A DNA stretch of 64,000 bases, taken from the NCBI RefSeq assembly GCF_000147715.2, contig NC_017934.1, positions 1,178,001 through 1,242,000 of the forward strand, written 5' to 3'. The notes under the pieces were generated by a model. The model was not told where the DNA came from and did not search any database. It saw only the letters and a program-made list of their open reading frames with translations. Positions 1 through 8,864 of this stretch are shown piece by piece (positions within the stretch are counted from its first letter, which is position 1; every line of letters starts with the position of its first letter). This DNA is from Mesotoga prima MesG1.Ag.4.2 (lineage in GTDB: Bacteria; Thermotogota; Thermotogae; Petrotogales; Kosmotogaceae). Both the position numbers and the translations under genes were made by a program.

Positions 1-437
1 GCGAAGCTACCGTTTGACCCAGTCATGCCGTTCTTGACTCCGGAGTAAGCCATGAGGGCCTTACCGAAGATCAGACTGAGGGCCTGCCGGTCTTCAATCT
101 CACCGGGTTTTAGGACATAGACATCTTTGCTCTCCAACGCAGGGTACTTCTTGAGGTTTTCTTCGTAAGTGGCGGAGTCTTTGGTTATGAGATCGTAGTG
201 GCTCAGAACTTTTTGCCTATCTTCTCCGCTCATGAACAGCGAGACGTTATCAAAAGCCTCTTTGCTAATGGCCTCCGGGACTGCGTCTTCGATACCGCCC
301 TGCTGGATTCCGACATTTACGATATTCGACATGTAATCTGGAAGAGCCAATTCCGCCATCGCCTGAACGAAGAGCAGCGCCACCGCGACAATGATGAAGA
401 CAGTGTAGGGTTTAAGGTACCGAATCAGCTTGAGCAT
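1..437 (-). CDS. ABC exporter, fused permease/ATPase, N-terminal part only
   Basis: The gene runs off the left edge, so only about the first 145 residues are seen. It begins MLKLIRYLKPYTVFIIV, then a hydrophobic helix (about residues 10-30) and ALPDYMSNIVNVGIQQGGI, the opening typical of type IV ABC exporter half-transporters of the heterodimeric multidrug kind. A long hydrophilic stretch follows (about residues 48-125), where such proteins often have an extended extracellular loop. The ATP-binding domain lies outside the window. The ATG at 437 overlaps the end of the upstream MarR gene by 13 bases, so the two are almost certainly cotranscribed and the MarR protein probably controls the exporter. 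The substrate cannot be told. Family call from motif pattern only. Confidence 0.75.
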   Translation of the reverse strand, partial: MLKLIRYLKPYTVFIIVAVALLFVQAMAELALPDYMSNIVNVGIQQGGIEDAVPEAISKEAFDNVSLFMSGEDRQKVLSHYDLITKDSATYEENLKKYPALESKDVYVLKPGEIEDRQALSLIFGKALMAYSGVKNGMTGSNGSF

Positions 438-907
438 CGGCTTCGTCCCCTCTCTCTGGGTTCTTGCGACTCTTCAAGTATCTTCTCCAGCTTTTCGAGC
501 CCTCGAATGATGGACTCAACGTCTTCTTCTGTCATGGTTGACAATGCTTTTCTCATCTTTTGCGCAAAGGCATTGAGGCCTTTCTTAACTGGTTGGCGGT
601 ACTCGTCCGCAAGACTTATCATCACGATTCGCCTATCTTCTTCACTTCTCTTTCTTTGGACGATCTTCTTTTCGACGAGCCTGTCGATTATCCCAGACAC
701 CGTGCTATTTGAAAGATCGAGTTCTTTACTTATGTCGCTTACCTTCATATCGCCATAATGGTTCAGCACTCTCATAACAAGAATCTGTGATTGGGTCACG
801 CCCATCTTTTTGAAATCACTTTCGAAATTCTGCTTTACAACCGACATTATCCTCTTGACAAGCGTAAGCATCTCTTGTATTCTAGAGCTTTCCTCCAACA
901 AAACCAC
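425..907 (-). CDS. MarR family transcriptional regulator
   Basis: A winged-helix regulator of 160 residues, the usual size. The recognition region reads KVSDISKELDLSNSTVSGIIDRLVEKKIVQR followed by the wing signature RKRSEEDRRIVMISL. It is the first gene of an operon with the overlapping ABC exporter, so it likely represses that efflux gene and itself. The start is uncertain. GTG at 907 sits directly on the GAAGGTGG stretch that would be the ribosome site; TTG codons 3 and 4, or the ATG at codon 13 preceded by GGAGGAAAG, are alternatives. Two TTCG-N4-CGAA palindromes lie just upstream and are the expected operator. The C-terminal tail after residue 145 is charged and unlike the family. Confidence 0.9.
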   Translation of the reverse strand: MVLLEESSRIQEMLTLVKRIMSVVKQNFESDFKKMGVTQSQILVMRVLNHYGDMKVSDISKELDLSNSTVSGIIDRLVEKKIVQRKRSEEDRRIVMISLADEYRQPVKKGLNAFAQKMRKALSTMTEEDVESIIRGLEKLEKILEESQEPRERGRSRCSS

Positions 908-930
908 CTTCTATGCACATCATTCGAACT

Positions 931-976
931 TTCGCATACGAATACTTAGACTTCGAATATTTCGTACACGAAATAT
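931..976. promoter_or_regulatory. Candidate MarR operator, two TTCG-N4-CGAA palindromes
   Basis: TTCG-cata-CGAA lies at 931-942 and TTCG-taca-CGAA at 961-972. The second extends to ATATTTCG-TACA-CGAAATAT (957-976), a perfect palindrome with 8-base arms. Centres are 30 bp apart, about three helical turns, so two dimers would bind on the same face. They lie 24-69 bases upstream of the MarR start, where autorepression operators usually sit. Palindromes are seen directly; binding is inferred. Confidence 0.7.
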
Positions 977-980
977 ATTC

Positions 981-2017
981 TACAGTAAAAGTATAGATGT
1001 GTTTATGACGAAAAAAATAGAAGTCGTAAACTTTGTGGAACAAACTAGATTTTCGGCTTCTAAGAAGTGATTTATAGGGCCTGGCAGAAGCGAGATCCGT
1101 GCAGAGTCTGGAAAAGGAAGATCCCGTACAGGAGCACTGCGGGATGACAGTTGGAGAGTCTTGAACAGGTCGTTTTCAGGGCAGGCTCTACGAGATGACA
1201 ATTTCAGATGATTGTGGAGTTCTCTTGTAGGGGCGAACGGCCGTTCGCCCGAAAAAGGTCCTGGTTGGAATCTCTGCCTTTTACGCGGAAAAAAGACATA
1301 CTATAGGAGTCGGTCAGTCTCTATTTTCGCTTACAGCGATTAGCGGGTCTTCGTACTTAAGCGCGTAGCGGTTCTTAGAACGGGATGCTGAAACAGGTTC
1401 AGCATGACAATTTCAGATGATTGTGCAGTTCTCTTGTAGGGGCGAACGGCCGTTCGCCCGAAAAAGGTCCTGGTTGGAACCTCTGCCTTTTACGCGAAAA
1501 AAACATACTATAGGAGTCGGTCAGTCCCTATTTTTCGCTCGCAGCGTTCAGCGCTTCTTTGATCGGGATCCCGTTTTGATCCTCTCGGTGGACGGAGGAC
1601 CGTTGACGGACAACATTGTCTTGACAGCGTTCAGCGGGTTTCGGTTCTTAAGCGTACAGCAGTTCTTTGGGAGAGATCCCGCACAGGAGCGCTGCGGGAT
1701 GACAAAGTGACTGGATTTAGGGGCAGACTTTCCCTTCACGTCATCCTGACAACGCTCCTGGTCAGGATCCCTGCGCCTCGCGACATTTCCGAAGTGACCT
1801 AACATTGTCATCCCGAACTTGTTTTGGGATCCCGTTTTGATCCTCTCGAAGGACGGTGGACCGTTGACGGACAACGTTGTCTTCAGAGCAATCAGCCTTA
1901 CTTAACAAGCGCATCTTGTAATAACCAATGGGAGACTATGTTGAAGCGCAGAGTCATGAGACTGATTGTCTCATTCTTTCTGTTTGAATGACCAAAATTG
2001 TTGTGCCTGCCATTTGC
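981..2017. repeat. Intergenic mosaic of dispersed repeats, no gene
   Basis: No supportable gene. The stretch carries repeat modules found all over the window: the 20-bp palindrome of GGGCGAAC and GTTCGCCC arms at 1231-1250 and 1440-1459, and the hairpin modules GATCCCGTA..CGGGATGACA (around 1110, 1670) and GTCATCCTGACAA..GGTCAGGATC (1741-1770). The block 1201-1330 is repeated at 1410-1540. Short open frames here match the same repeats elsewhere and are not genes. Confidence 0.75.
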
Positions 2018-2455
2018 TTATGAATCATTTTGAAAGGACGCGAATGTTCTAAGAAATTCCGCGGGCGTAACTATTGCAGTTCCTTCGAATTTCTCGACAT
2101 CAAGCAGGTGATGATCTCCAGATACAATGTATTTTGCGCCTGCCTGAACCGCGCATGAAATGAACTTGGTATCATCAGGGTCTTCGATGGCGATTGAGAT
2201 ATCTTCAGATGAGTCAACTACTATCGAGCTATTCCTCAAGTAAGATACTAATCTGTTTAACTCATCTTCATTGATTCCGGTGATGCGGAACATTCTACGA
2301 CGCGACAGGACATTAATAAGCTCCTGAAGAGTCTCTTCAGAAAAAACTAGATCAAAAGCGCCCTCTCTCCAGAGATCAAGGATTTTTGCAGGAGAACCCT
2401 TGCTAGATATGATCGCAGATATTAGAACATTGGTGTCAAGTACGACTCTTTCCAT
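2018..2455 (-). CDS. PIN domain toxin of a type II TA pair (COG1569 type)
   Basis: A 145-residue PIN fold ribonuclease, predicted to cleave RNA with metal bound by acidic residues. The N-terminal strand gives LDTNVLISA with D7. Other acidic positions are E41/E45 (EETLQEL), D95 in DDTKFI and D114 in SGDHHLL. The pattern LDTNVL..KGSP..DD.KF...A...A..IVSGD is that of the PIN family usually annotated as a putative TA toxin component. The gene follows the AbrB-type antitoxin by 9 bases on the same strand, forming a two-gene operon. The frame is intact and every expected acidic residue is present. Confidence 0.85.
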   Translation of the reverse strand: MERVVLDTNVLISAIISSKGSPAKILDLWREGAFDLVFSEETLQELINVLSRRRMFRITGINEDELNRLVSYLRNSSIVVDSSEDISIAIEDPDDTKFISCAVQAGAKYIVSGDHHLLDVEKFEGTAIVTPAEFLRTFASFQNDS

Positions 2456-2464
2456 TTCTTTGAC

Positions 2465-2737
2465 TCACTTATCTCTTCTTGACTCCTCTAATGCTTCGCG
2501 GATTTCTTCTTCAATTTCCTCTTCAGTCAAAGACTCAGCATTGGTTCTCACTCTCTGAACTAACTGAAAAAAATCTGACTTTGCCCTCTCCTTGTTGATC
2601 ACTGCAACAGGCGTAAGAACAATTCTTCCTTCTTCCACTTCGACCTGTACATAGTCGCCTTCCTTCAATCCAAGAGAGTCGAATATCTGTTTTGGTATCG
2701 TGACCTGTCTACTTCTTCCCGCTTTAACTAATTCCAT
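2465..2737 (-). CDS. AbrB/MazE-like (SpoVT-AbrB) antitoxin
   Basis: A swapped-hairpin DNA-binding antitoxin of 90 residues. The domain is MELVKAGRSRQVTIPKQIFDS then LGLKEGDYVQVEVEEGRIVLTPV, covering the first 45 residues. The acidic C-terminal half ends EEEIREALEESRRDK and would neutralise the PIN toxin encoded 9 bases downstream. The start at 2737 is chosen because AAAGGTGA lies at the right distance upstream. An in-frame ATG at 2752 is possible, but it falls inside the inverted repeat that looks like the operator. Confidence 0.85.
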   Translation of the reverse strand: MELVKAGRSRQVTIPKQIFDSLGLKEGDYVQVEVEEGRIVLTPVAVINKERAKSDFFQLVQRVRTNAESLTEEEIEEEIREALEESRRDK

Positions 2738-2750
2738 ATAATCACCTTTC

Positions 2751-2777
2751 ATAATATTACTATATTAGTATTATTAT
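2751..2777. promoter_or_regulatory. Inverted repeat, likely operator of the PIN/AbrB TA operon
   Basis: ATAATATTACTA (2751-2762) and TAGTATTATTAT (2766-2777) are complementary except for one base and are separated by TAT. The repeat lies immediately upstream of the antitoxin start at 2737 in AT-rich promoter sequence. This is the usual place for autoregulation by a TA complex. A repeat of the same style is found at 48182-48212. Confidence 0.6.
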
Positions 2778-3011
2778 ATCATCTGACAATTGTACACCGA
2801 AAATGTGACCCAAGGAACTAGTTAGCCCCTGTGTTTGTCTTTCAATGACTAGCAATGAAAGAGAATAGAAATGCTGAAAGAGGTTCAGATGGCAAAGCGA
2901 CCTGCTTTTGACGTTAAGGTGAATGGGTTCTTCGTGTATAACGGTCAGAGGCTATTCATAAGAAGCAAGGTATGCCAGGCTTCAAATGATAAAATTGATA
3001 AGGTGAAGTAT

Positions 3012-3296
3012 ATGGCTCTGAAGCTAAGGAGCACGTGTTTCTGGGATGTGGATATCAAAAAAATGGACAAGGAGAAGGACAAGTTCTTCATTATCTCGAG
3101 GATTCTGGAATATGGGACGATGGAGGATGTTGTAAGTCTTCTTTCTGAATATGATTCTGAAGAGATTGCTGAGGTTGTCAAGAGAAGCAGGATAATCGGG
3201 AGGGCGACCGCCAATTTCTGGGGTCTTATTCTAAGTATTCCTAGATCGGAGATAACTAGATGCTTAGAACCGGAAGACTTTCATCTCAGACGGTAA
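3012..3296 (+). CDS. DUF6922-like small protein, partner of an AbiEii-type protein
   Basis: A protein of 94 residues with the pattern CFWDVD..KMD..KDKFFIISRILEYG followed by EEIAEVVKRSRIIGRATANFWGLIL. I recognise this layout as DUF6922, often found directly before a nucleotidyltransferase of the AbiEii kind and probably the antitoxin. The start at 3012 has AAGGTGA five bases before it. The frame stays open upstream to an ATG at 2889 that also has an AGAGG site, so a longer form of 135 residues cannot be excluded. The last 37 bases overlap the next gene, which points to translational coupling. Confidence 0.65.
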   Translation: MALKLRSTCFWDVDIKKMDKEKDKFFIISRILEYGTMEDVVSLLSEYDSEEIAEVVKRSRIIGRATANFWGLILSIPRSEITRCLEPEDFHLRR

Positions 3297-3904
3297 ATCT
3301 TCTAGATACTCTTCAAAATAAACTGCCGAATTTTTACCTTGCAGGCGATACAGCTCTGGCTATGCACTATGAACACCGTGTGAGTTTCGATCTGGATTTC
3401 TTCTCAGCTGAGTCTTACAGGCCTGAAGTGCTTCTCGAGTATTTGAAGCAGTTTGGTGTTTCAGTGGAGAATGTGAGGATTCAGACAGGTAACCTTGAAG
3501 CTGAGATTGAGGGTGTCCGAGCAAGCTCCTTTGAATACCATTATGCGCTAGTTGAACCTTTGGAGAAGTATAAGTCACTGGATGTGGCATCGGTAATCGA
3601 TATCGCCGCCATGAAGCTTAGCGCTATCGCAGCAAGAGCAGAGAAGAAGGATTATTTCGATCTCGCGGAAATCCTGAAGAGAGAGCCCTCGAAGAAAGTA
3701 CTTCAAGCTTTTATCAAGAAGTATGGTAGAGAAGTTGATCTTTACCATATAATAAGGGCTGTAACTTTTTTCGATGATGTGGAGGCCTCCCCCGATCCAT
3801 TTGGAGCAGTCTTGACGTGGAAAGAAGTGAAAGAATTTCTGGAAGCGAAAAACAAAGAGCTATTCGATGTAGCGAAGACTTTAGTTAGGCTCGATCAAGA
3901 TTAG
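3260..3904 (+). CDS. Nucleotidyltransferase, AbiEii-like toxin component
   Basis: A protein of 214 residues with a nucleotidyltransferase core: LAGDTALAMHY (about residues 27-37) then HRVSFDLDFFS (39-49), where D44 and D46 are the metal-binding D-x-D pair. Later KLSAIAARAEKKDYFDLAEIL matches the conserved lysine and the K-D-YFDL segment of AbiEii/JHP933-type proteins. It overlaps the DUF6922 gene by 37 bases, so the two form a TA-like operon. Known relatives add nucleotides to tRNA or other targets; the target here is unknown. Frame and motifs are intact. Confidence 0.75.
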   Translation: MLRTGRLSSQTVNLLDTLQNKLPNFYLAGDTALAMHYEHRVSFDLDFFSAESYRPEVLLEYLKQFGVSVENVRIQTGNLEAEIEGVRASSFEYHYALVEPLEKYKSLDVASVIDIAAMKLSAIAARAEKKDYFDLAEILKREPSKKVLQAFIKKYGREVDLYHIIRAVTFFDDVEASPDPFGAVLTWKEVKEFLEAKNKELFDVAKTLVRLDQD

Positions 3905-4827
3905 GCATTTACCTAGCATGAGCTTTGTTTCTTGCGTTCAGCAATCAGTTCTTTGTTTCAGAGCCAGGATTTTGCTCCTAGCTTAATAAATGCAGATTCA
4001 AGTACCATTTTGCCAATTGCAGCACGCAAGGTATAAAAAAAGTTTAGCTATTTTTTACGTAGGCTCCGATTCGCTCCGTGGAGTCAAATATCCGGGGAAC
4101 TGAGCCTCGCTGCCGCGAGGAAGTGATGCAGCTTCGCAGCAAGCCTATGAGGTAAACGGTAAACCGTCCACCGACAAGAACGAAAACCCGGATCTTGGGT
4201 TTAGAAAGAGCGAGATCCCGTGCAAGACCCCTGTACAGAGACCCCAAACACGAGCACTTTGGGTAGGCTAATCAGGGCAGGCTTTACGGGATGACAATTT
4301 CAGATGATTGTGCAGTTCTCTTGTAGGGGCGAACGGCCGTTCGCCCGAAAAAGGTCCTGGTTGGAAGCTCTGCCTTTTACGCGAAAAAAAGACATACTAT
4401 AGGAGTCGGTCAGTCTCTATTTTCGCTTACAGCGATTAGCGGGTCTTCGTACTTAAGCGCATAGCGGTTCTTAGAACGGGATGCTGAAACAAGTTCAGCA
4501 TGACTGAATGCGGCGTTTCCGAAGTGACCTCACACTGTCATCCCCGCGAAAAAGGGACAGACCACAGGACCCGGTCAGTCCCTTTTCACTCTCTCCTTCT
4601 CGTGAGCGCAACGAACGTCTCAAATACGATCTTTCTCGGCTGTTCAAGGCCTTCAGCGTCTAACGGCTTTTTGATCGAGAGGCTGAAAGACGTTAAGTAT
4701 GAGATGTTAATGGATGCTGCAAATGATATTCACAGACATTTTTTTCCGAATGAGCTGCGTGATTCTATTTTAGTTAGATTGCCACTTGCCAGATGAAAAG
4801 GGTTTACATCGGACGGTGAGAGTCTAG
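3905..4827. repeat. Intergenic repeat mosaic, no gene
   Basis: Holds hairpin modules: CCTCGCTGCCGCGAGGAAGTGATG near 4107-4130, CAGCTTCGCAGC, the 20-bp palindrome at 4327-4346, and a copy of the 1201-1400 block at 4286-4500. Open frames here are repeat translations. The last 150 bases before 4828 show nothing recognisable. Confidence 0.7.
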
Positions 4828-5820
4828 CTATGATTGCAGTTTGATCGTGCCGTATCCGGATAGCCATTCGACGGCGTCCCTCAGGGATTCCGAGACTCTC
4901 CTTGGATTGTGGCCCAATACTTTCGAGGCTTTTTCGTGAGAATACTTGTAATTCCTGGTGAGTGTGTGGACCGTATACGGAGTGAAACAGGCCTTCGTTT
5001 TTGAGATCATGTAATAGAGTGTACTAAAGGCCGAAAGCACATAGGCGCTAGTGCTTTTCAAGAAGGTGCCGATTCTCTTTTTGCCTGTTATCTGGTGAAG
5101 GATGTCCGTAAGCTCCTGTATCGAGACGCTCTCTCCGCCGATAATGTAGACTTCGCCTGGCTTTGCCTTCACGGAGGCCTCTATTTCAGAATGGACGACA
5201 TCACGGACATCTACGAAATCGAAGGATCCGTCGACGCCAACTCTAAGCCTACCGGAGGCGAAGAGCCTTATCATGTTGCCCATCTCTGAAAGCTTGTAAT
5301 CGAATGGCCCTATGATCCCTGTCGGGCAGAGTACAACGGCGTTCAGGCCTTCTCTGGCGGCCGTCAATACATTCAGCACGGCTTCTGCCTTGGATTTACC
5401 GTAGACGCCGCTAGTACGCGCTGGGTTGAATGGGACGTTTTCATCTATCACGCTACCCGGTTCAAGCTCAGTAAAGGCATGTATCGAGCTTGTGTAGATC
5501 ATCCTTTCGACTTTCTGCTTCTTGCATGCGCGGATTACGTTTTCTGTGCCGCCGACATTTACACTTTGAACCCGCTTTTTATCTGTAGGCATAATGGATA
5601 TGAGCGCCGCCAAATGATAGACCGTGTCGATTCCTTCGCAGGCTTCTATCACAAAGTCTCTGTCGCGGACATCGCCTCGGAGGACAGTTACACCCTCCAG
5701 CTCTATCATAGAGGTATCTTCTCCAGGGAGAGCAACTGCCCTCACGCTTTCACCTCTGCTGACAAGCTCTCTGACGAGAACGTTACCAACGTGTCCGGTG
5801 GAACCGGTTACCAGTATCAT
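4828..5820 (-). CDS. NAD(P)-dependent epimerase/dehydratase (extended SDR)
   Basis: A 330-residue Rossmann-fold enzyme. The nucleotide-binding motif is GSTGHVG at residues 6-12, with D50 in the LRGDVRD acidic loop. The catalytic set is S111/S112 with YGKSK, Y140 and K144. It resembles dihydroflavonol-reductase or NDP-sugar epimerase-like SDRs; the substrate cannot be read from the sequence. Its ATG overlaps the stop of the upstream MarR gene by 4 bases (ATGA), so the two are cotranscribed. Together with the divergent RND exporter this suggests a locus for modifying and exporting a small molecule or lipid, but that is inference. Confidence 0.8.
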   Translation of the reverse strand: MILVTGSTGHVGNVLVRELVSRGESVRAVALPGEDTSMIELEGVTVLRGDVRDRDFVIEACEGIDTVYHLAALISIMPTDKKRVQSVNVGGTENVIRACKKQKVERMIYTSSIHAFTELEPGSVIDENVPFNPARTSGVYGKSKAEAVLNVLTAAREGLNAVVLCPTGIIGPFDYKLSEMGNMIRLFASGRLRVGVDGSFDFVDVRDVVHSEIEASVKAKPGEVYIIGGESVSIQELTDILHQITGKKRIGTFLKSTSAYVLSAFSTLYYMISKTKACFTPYTVHTLTRNYKYSHEKASKVLGHNPRRVSESLRDAVEWLSGYGTIKLQS

Positions 5821-6302
5821 GACTTATCAGGTTTGCCCCCTTCATCGGAACTGACTAGTTCTTCGTCTATAACAATCCGGGTTATTCTTTCAAATCCGTC
5901 AGTGATTATCGCCAGGTCTTCCGCACCGACTTTTCTTATAAACGTTGAGATAAGTCTGGAGAAGTTCTTTAAAAAGCTTTCAAAGAAAGCCTTACCGCGT
6001 TCAGTAAGTGTAATCATGATGACCCTTCTGTCTTCTTCAGAACGGATACGGGCGAGATAGCCTTTGCTCTCCATATCGTCAACGAGGACGGTGACATTGC
6101 TCTTTGTCATCGAGTATTCCTTTGCAAGTGAGGACATGCTCTGGGGCCCCTTCAGTGCAACGAACAAAAGAATGTAGAGCTCTATTGTCTTCATCTCTTC
6201 GGCCTCAACGTTTAAGGAAAAGAACTTCGTGAAGTTCCTTACAAGGTCGAACACCGCTTCCAGTATCTTGTCCGGGCCTAACTCTTTGGTTCTTACAGTC
6301 AT
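5817..6302 (-). CDS. MarR family transcriptional regulator
   Basis: A 161-residue winged-helix regulator. The recognition helix region is MSSLAKEYSMTKSNVTVLVDDMESKGYLAR and the wing RIRSEEDRRVIMITLTERG, both standard for the family. It overlaps the epimerase gene by 4 bases and is divergent from the RND exporter at 6424, with 121 bases between the starts. A shared control region for both transcripts is therefore likely. The C-terminal 20 residues are charged and variable. It is a different paralogue from the MarR at 425-907, sharing the SEEDRR wing but little else. Confidence 0.9.
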   Translation of the reverse strand: MTVRTKELGPDKILEAVFDLVRNFTKFFSLNVEAEEMKTIELYILLFVALKGPQSMSSLAKEYSMTKSNVTVLVDDMESKGYLARIRSEEDRRVIMITLTERGKAFFESFLKNFSRLISTFIRKVGAEDLAIITDGFERITRIVIDEELVSSDEGGKPDKS

Positions 6303-6330
6303 TCCACACCTCCAACGAGATAATTATAAC

Positions 6331-6347
6331 AGTTTAACTGCTGAACT
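6331..6347. promoter_or_regulatory. Imperfect palindrome between divergent MarR and RND genes
   Basis: AGTTTAACTGCTGAACT has outer arms AGTT and AACT that are complementary, with partial symmetry inside. It lies 28 bases before the MarR start and 77 before the exporter start. MarR sites are often 16-20 bp palindromes of this kind. Weak by itself; the position is the main argument. Confidence 0.4.
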
Positions 6348-6423
6348 ATCAACATCTTTTACTGTACATATACATTACTTTCCAAGAAATAGTAGTAAAA
6401 TTTTGTAAAGGGGGCAATCCACT

Positions 6424-8514
6424 ATGATAAATCGAAGGATCTCTATCTTTATAATAGCCTTGTTTGCCGTCGTTACGGTAGTGATGGGGCTCTTCATTCT
6501 TAGAGTTGAAATAAACGTTTCCAGCGAATTCCTTCTCCCAGAGAAATCTCCCTCTAGAGAAAACATGAGAATGATGGAGGATCTATTCGGGAGGGAAAAG
6601 CAGATTATTATTGTGGTCAAGACGGACGGTCTTTTCGAGGAAGAGAACTCACTCAGGATTTACGATTTCCTCCAGAAGCTCTCTATGATCGAGGGAGTAG
6701 TCAGTTACAACTCTTATCAGGATGCTGCGAAGGTCAGTTTGATCGGCGGGACGAATGTCGAGCCTTATTTTGAGAACGGAGTTGCGAAGGAGAACGCGCG
6801 CGAGATACTGCAAAACCCGCTCTACCTCGATAACCTTCTTGACGAGAACGGTGAAGTCGCGCTGATTCCAATAAACGTAACTGAGAATGCCGATGTGAAT
6901 GCGATCCTGGAAACTGCGGGTGAATCTTTTGAGGGAATGGAGTTCTACGCCAGTGGGGAGCCTATTATCGATGAAGAACTTTATGGTTCCATATTATCGC
7001 TTCTGGTAGTATATCCCCCCATCCTCTTCGGATTAATCTGCTTCATCTACTTCCTGAGGCTCGGAAGTGTGCGGGCGGCAATCATTCCCTCGATTCTTTC
7101 CATTGTCGCGGCTGTTTGGACCTACGGCTTCGGCGTGATGATAGGTTTGAATATAAACATTCTGACTTCAACTGCGGGCCTTTTCATAATTATAATCTCA
7201 TCGTCTTATGGGCTGCACTTCATAGATAGGTACATCACAAACAGGAGATTTCTCGAAAGGAGCAGTGCGCTTAAGCGGACCGTGCGCGAGGAGCTGATAC
7301 CAGTTTTTCTCTCGGCGCTTACAACGGCCGTAGGTTTTCTTACATTTTTAGTTAGCAGTCTAGAAGCTTTCCGGCAACTGGGGATAATGGTCTCTCTCGG
7401 GATAATGGTGAGTTCGGTGCTCGTACTCATAGCGCTTCCCGCCGTGCTCGTTTTCGTCGATCTGCCTGCGGTAAAAAGAAAGTTAAGGCTTAGGGCTCCA
7501 ACACGAGAAGTCGCAAAGAACATCGACACAGTGGTGCTCGTAGTAATACTCGTCTTTGCAGTCGTCTCGCCTTTTCTGATTTCGAAAATCGATCGGAACT
7601 TCGACCAGTACGATTACTTCAAGAAGAGCTCGTCGATCGTCAAATCTGCCGAGACGATAAAAGAGGAGTTCGGTTGGAACATGCCCTTTTACGTTATCCT
7701 GAATAAGAACGGCCTCTTTACGGGCGCCGATGCTTCGGTCTTGTCTAAGCTCATTGTCGAAATAAACGAGCTCGAAGAGGTCAGGGGAGTTTCATCTATA
7801 ATGGATGTTTCAAGCGCTTTCGGTATTCCGCTTCCGATACTTCAGATAGCGGCTCGCAACGGCGATCTGCCCGTCGAGCAATATATGGTTGGGAATTCAA
7901 TACGGTTGCTGGTAAAGACTCCCAATACCGATGCGGTTAACTCACAGCGTTTAGAAAACGAGCTAAAAGAAATACTGGAGGACTATCCACAGTATTCTCC
8001 ATACGTAGCGTCGCCACTGTTAATCATATCCGGTGTTAATAACGAGATACTTAGCAGTCAGGTCACCACAATTATCTGGGCCTTAGTAGTCATCACTCTG
8101 CTGCTTATTATCGTTTTCAGGTCTTTCAAGCTGGCACTTGTGTCGGTTCTTCCGATAGCCCTGTCGGTATTCTTCAACTTCTCTTATATGTCGATACTGG
8201 GCATAAAGCTAGAAATCTCTACAGCAATCGTTGCTGGAGTACTTCTGGGAATGACAATAGATTACGCAATCCATTTGATCAACAGATTCATGGACACCAA
8301 AGACATCTACAGGGCGAGAGAGGAAGTCAGACCAGCGATACTCTCAAACACGATAGCTCTCGCTGCGGGATTCGCCTCGCTCCTGTTTGCACCGTTGAGA
8401 CTCTTCTCTGGACTCGGACTTCTGCTTGCGATCGGAATGCTTACCGGAGCCATAGTAACTCTCACGATAATACCAAAAATCGTCAGCAAATGGAAGATGT
8501 CCACTCATTCATAA
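6424..8514 (+). CDS. RND/MMPL family exporter
   Basis: A 696-residue membrane protein with the two-fold RND layout. There is a first helix at about residues 7-26, an extracytoplasmic domain to about 188, then a helix cluster from about 192 to 346. After a helix near 369-388 come a second soluble domain to about 545 and a final helix cluster to about 690. Sterol-sensing-like segments GLFIIIISSSYGLHFIDRY and GMTIDYAIHLINRF are repeated, as expected for the hydrophobe/amphiphile or MMPL branch. The length is short compared with AcrB-type pumps and fits prokaryotic MMPL or HAE-3 proteins. It is divergent from a MarR regulator, which probably controls it. AAGGGGG lies about 10 bases before the ATG. 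Substrate unknown; lipids or drugs are the usual cargo. Confidence 0.85.
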   Translation: MINRRISIFIIALFAVVTVVMGLFILRVEINVSSEFLLPEKSPSRENMRMMEDLFGREKQIIIVVKTDGLFEEENSLRIYDFLQKLSMIEGVVSYNSYQDAAKVSLIGGTNVEPYFENGVAKENAREILQNPLYLDNLLDENGEVALIPINVTENADVNAILETAGESFEGMEFYASGEPIIDEELYGSILSLLVVYPPILFGLICFIYFLRLGSVRAAIIPSILSIVAAVWTYGFGVMIGLNINILTSTAGLFIIIISSSYGLHFIDRYITNRRFLERSSALKRTVREELIPVFLSALTTAVGFLTFLVSSLEAFRQLGIMVSLGIMVSSVLVLIALPAVLVFVDLPAVKRKLRLRAPTREVAKNIDTVVLVVILVFAVVSPFLISKIDRNFDQYDYFKKSSSIVKSAETIKEEFGWNMPFYVILNKNGLFTGADASVLSKLIVEINELEEVRGVSSIMDVSSAFGIPLPILQIAARNGDLPVEQYMVGNSIRLLVKTPNTDAVNSQRLENELKEILEDYPQYSPYVASPLLIISGVNNEILSSQVTTIIWALVVITLLLIIVFRSFKLALVSVLPIALSVFFNFSYMSILGIKLEISTAIVAGVLLGMTIDYAIHLINRFMDTKDIYRAREEVRPAILSNTIALAAGFASLLFAPLRLFSGLGLLLAIGMLTGAIVTLTIIPKIVSKWKMSTHS

Positions 8515-8864
8515 CTCGCTTATAAAGAGATAGAAAAGTCTGTCCGAGCCTTTGACAGAGGCCTGTCATCCCGTAATGCTCCTGTACGGGATCTCCCATC
8601 AAAGACTCGCTTTTCGCTGAACGCTAATCGCTGTAAGCGAAAATAGGGACTGACCGGATCGTGTGGTCTGTCCCTTTTTCGCGAGGGATAGGGATCCTGA
8701 CCAGGAGCATTGTCAGGATGACGTTTAAGGGTGCCATCCCGTGATTCCCCCTTGCTGTCATCCCGTAGTGCTCCTATACGGGATCTCCCATCAAAGACCC
8801 GCTTTACGCTGATCGCTAATCGCTGCGAGCGAAAAATAGGGACTGACCGGCTCCTATGGTCTGT
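8515..8864. repeat. Repeat mosaic interrupted by an IS110 element
   Basis: Two tandem versions of a block with GTCATCCCGTA..CGGGATCTCCCATCAAAGAC, AGCGAAAATAGGGACTGACC and GGTCTGTCCC. The second version stops inside its GGTCTGTCCC arm at 8864, and the missing CCCTTTTTCGCG reappears at 10441. The break marks the IS110 insertion point. Confidence 0.75.

Noticed and set aside
198-758. 186-residue open frame on the plus strand
   Set aside because: Antisense to MarR and the ABC exporter, with low-complexity Ser/Leu composition; a shadow of the real genes.
1417-1874. Open frames in the 1.4-1.9 kb repeats
   Set aside because: Translations of dispersed repeats (CRGERPFAR.., DPAQERCGMT..) that recur in all repeat blocks in different frames.
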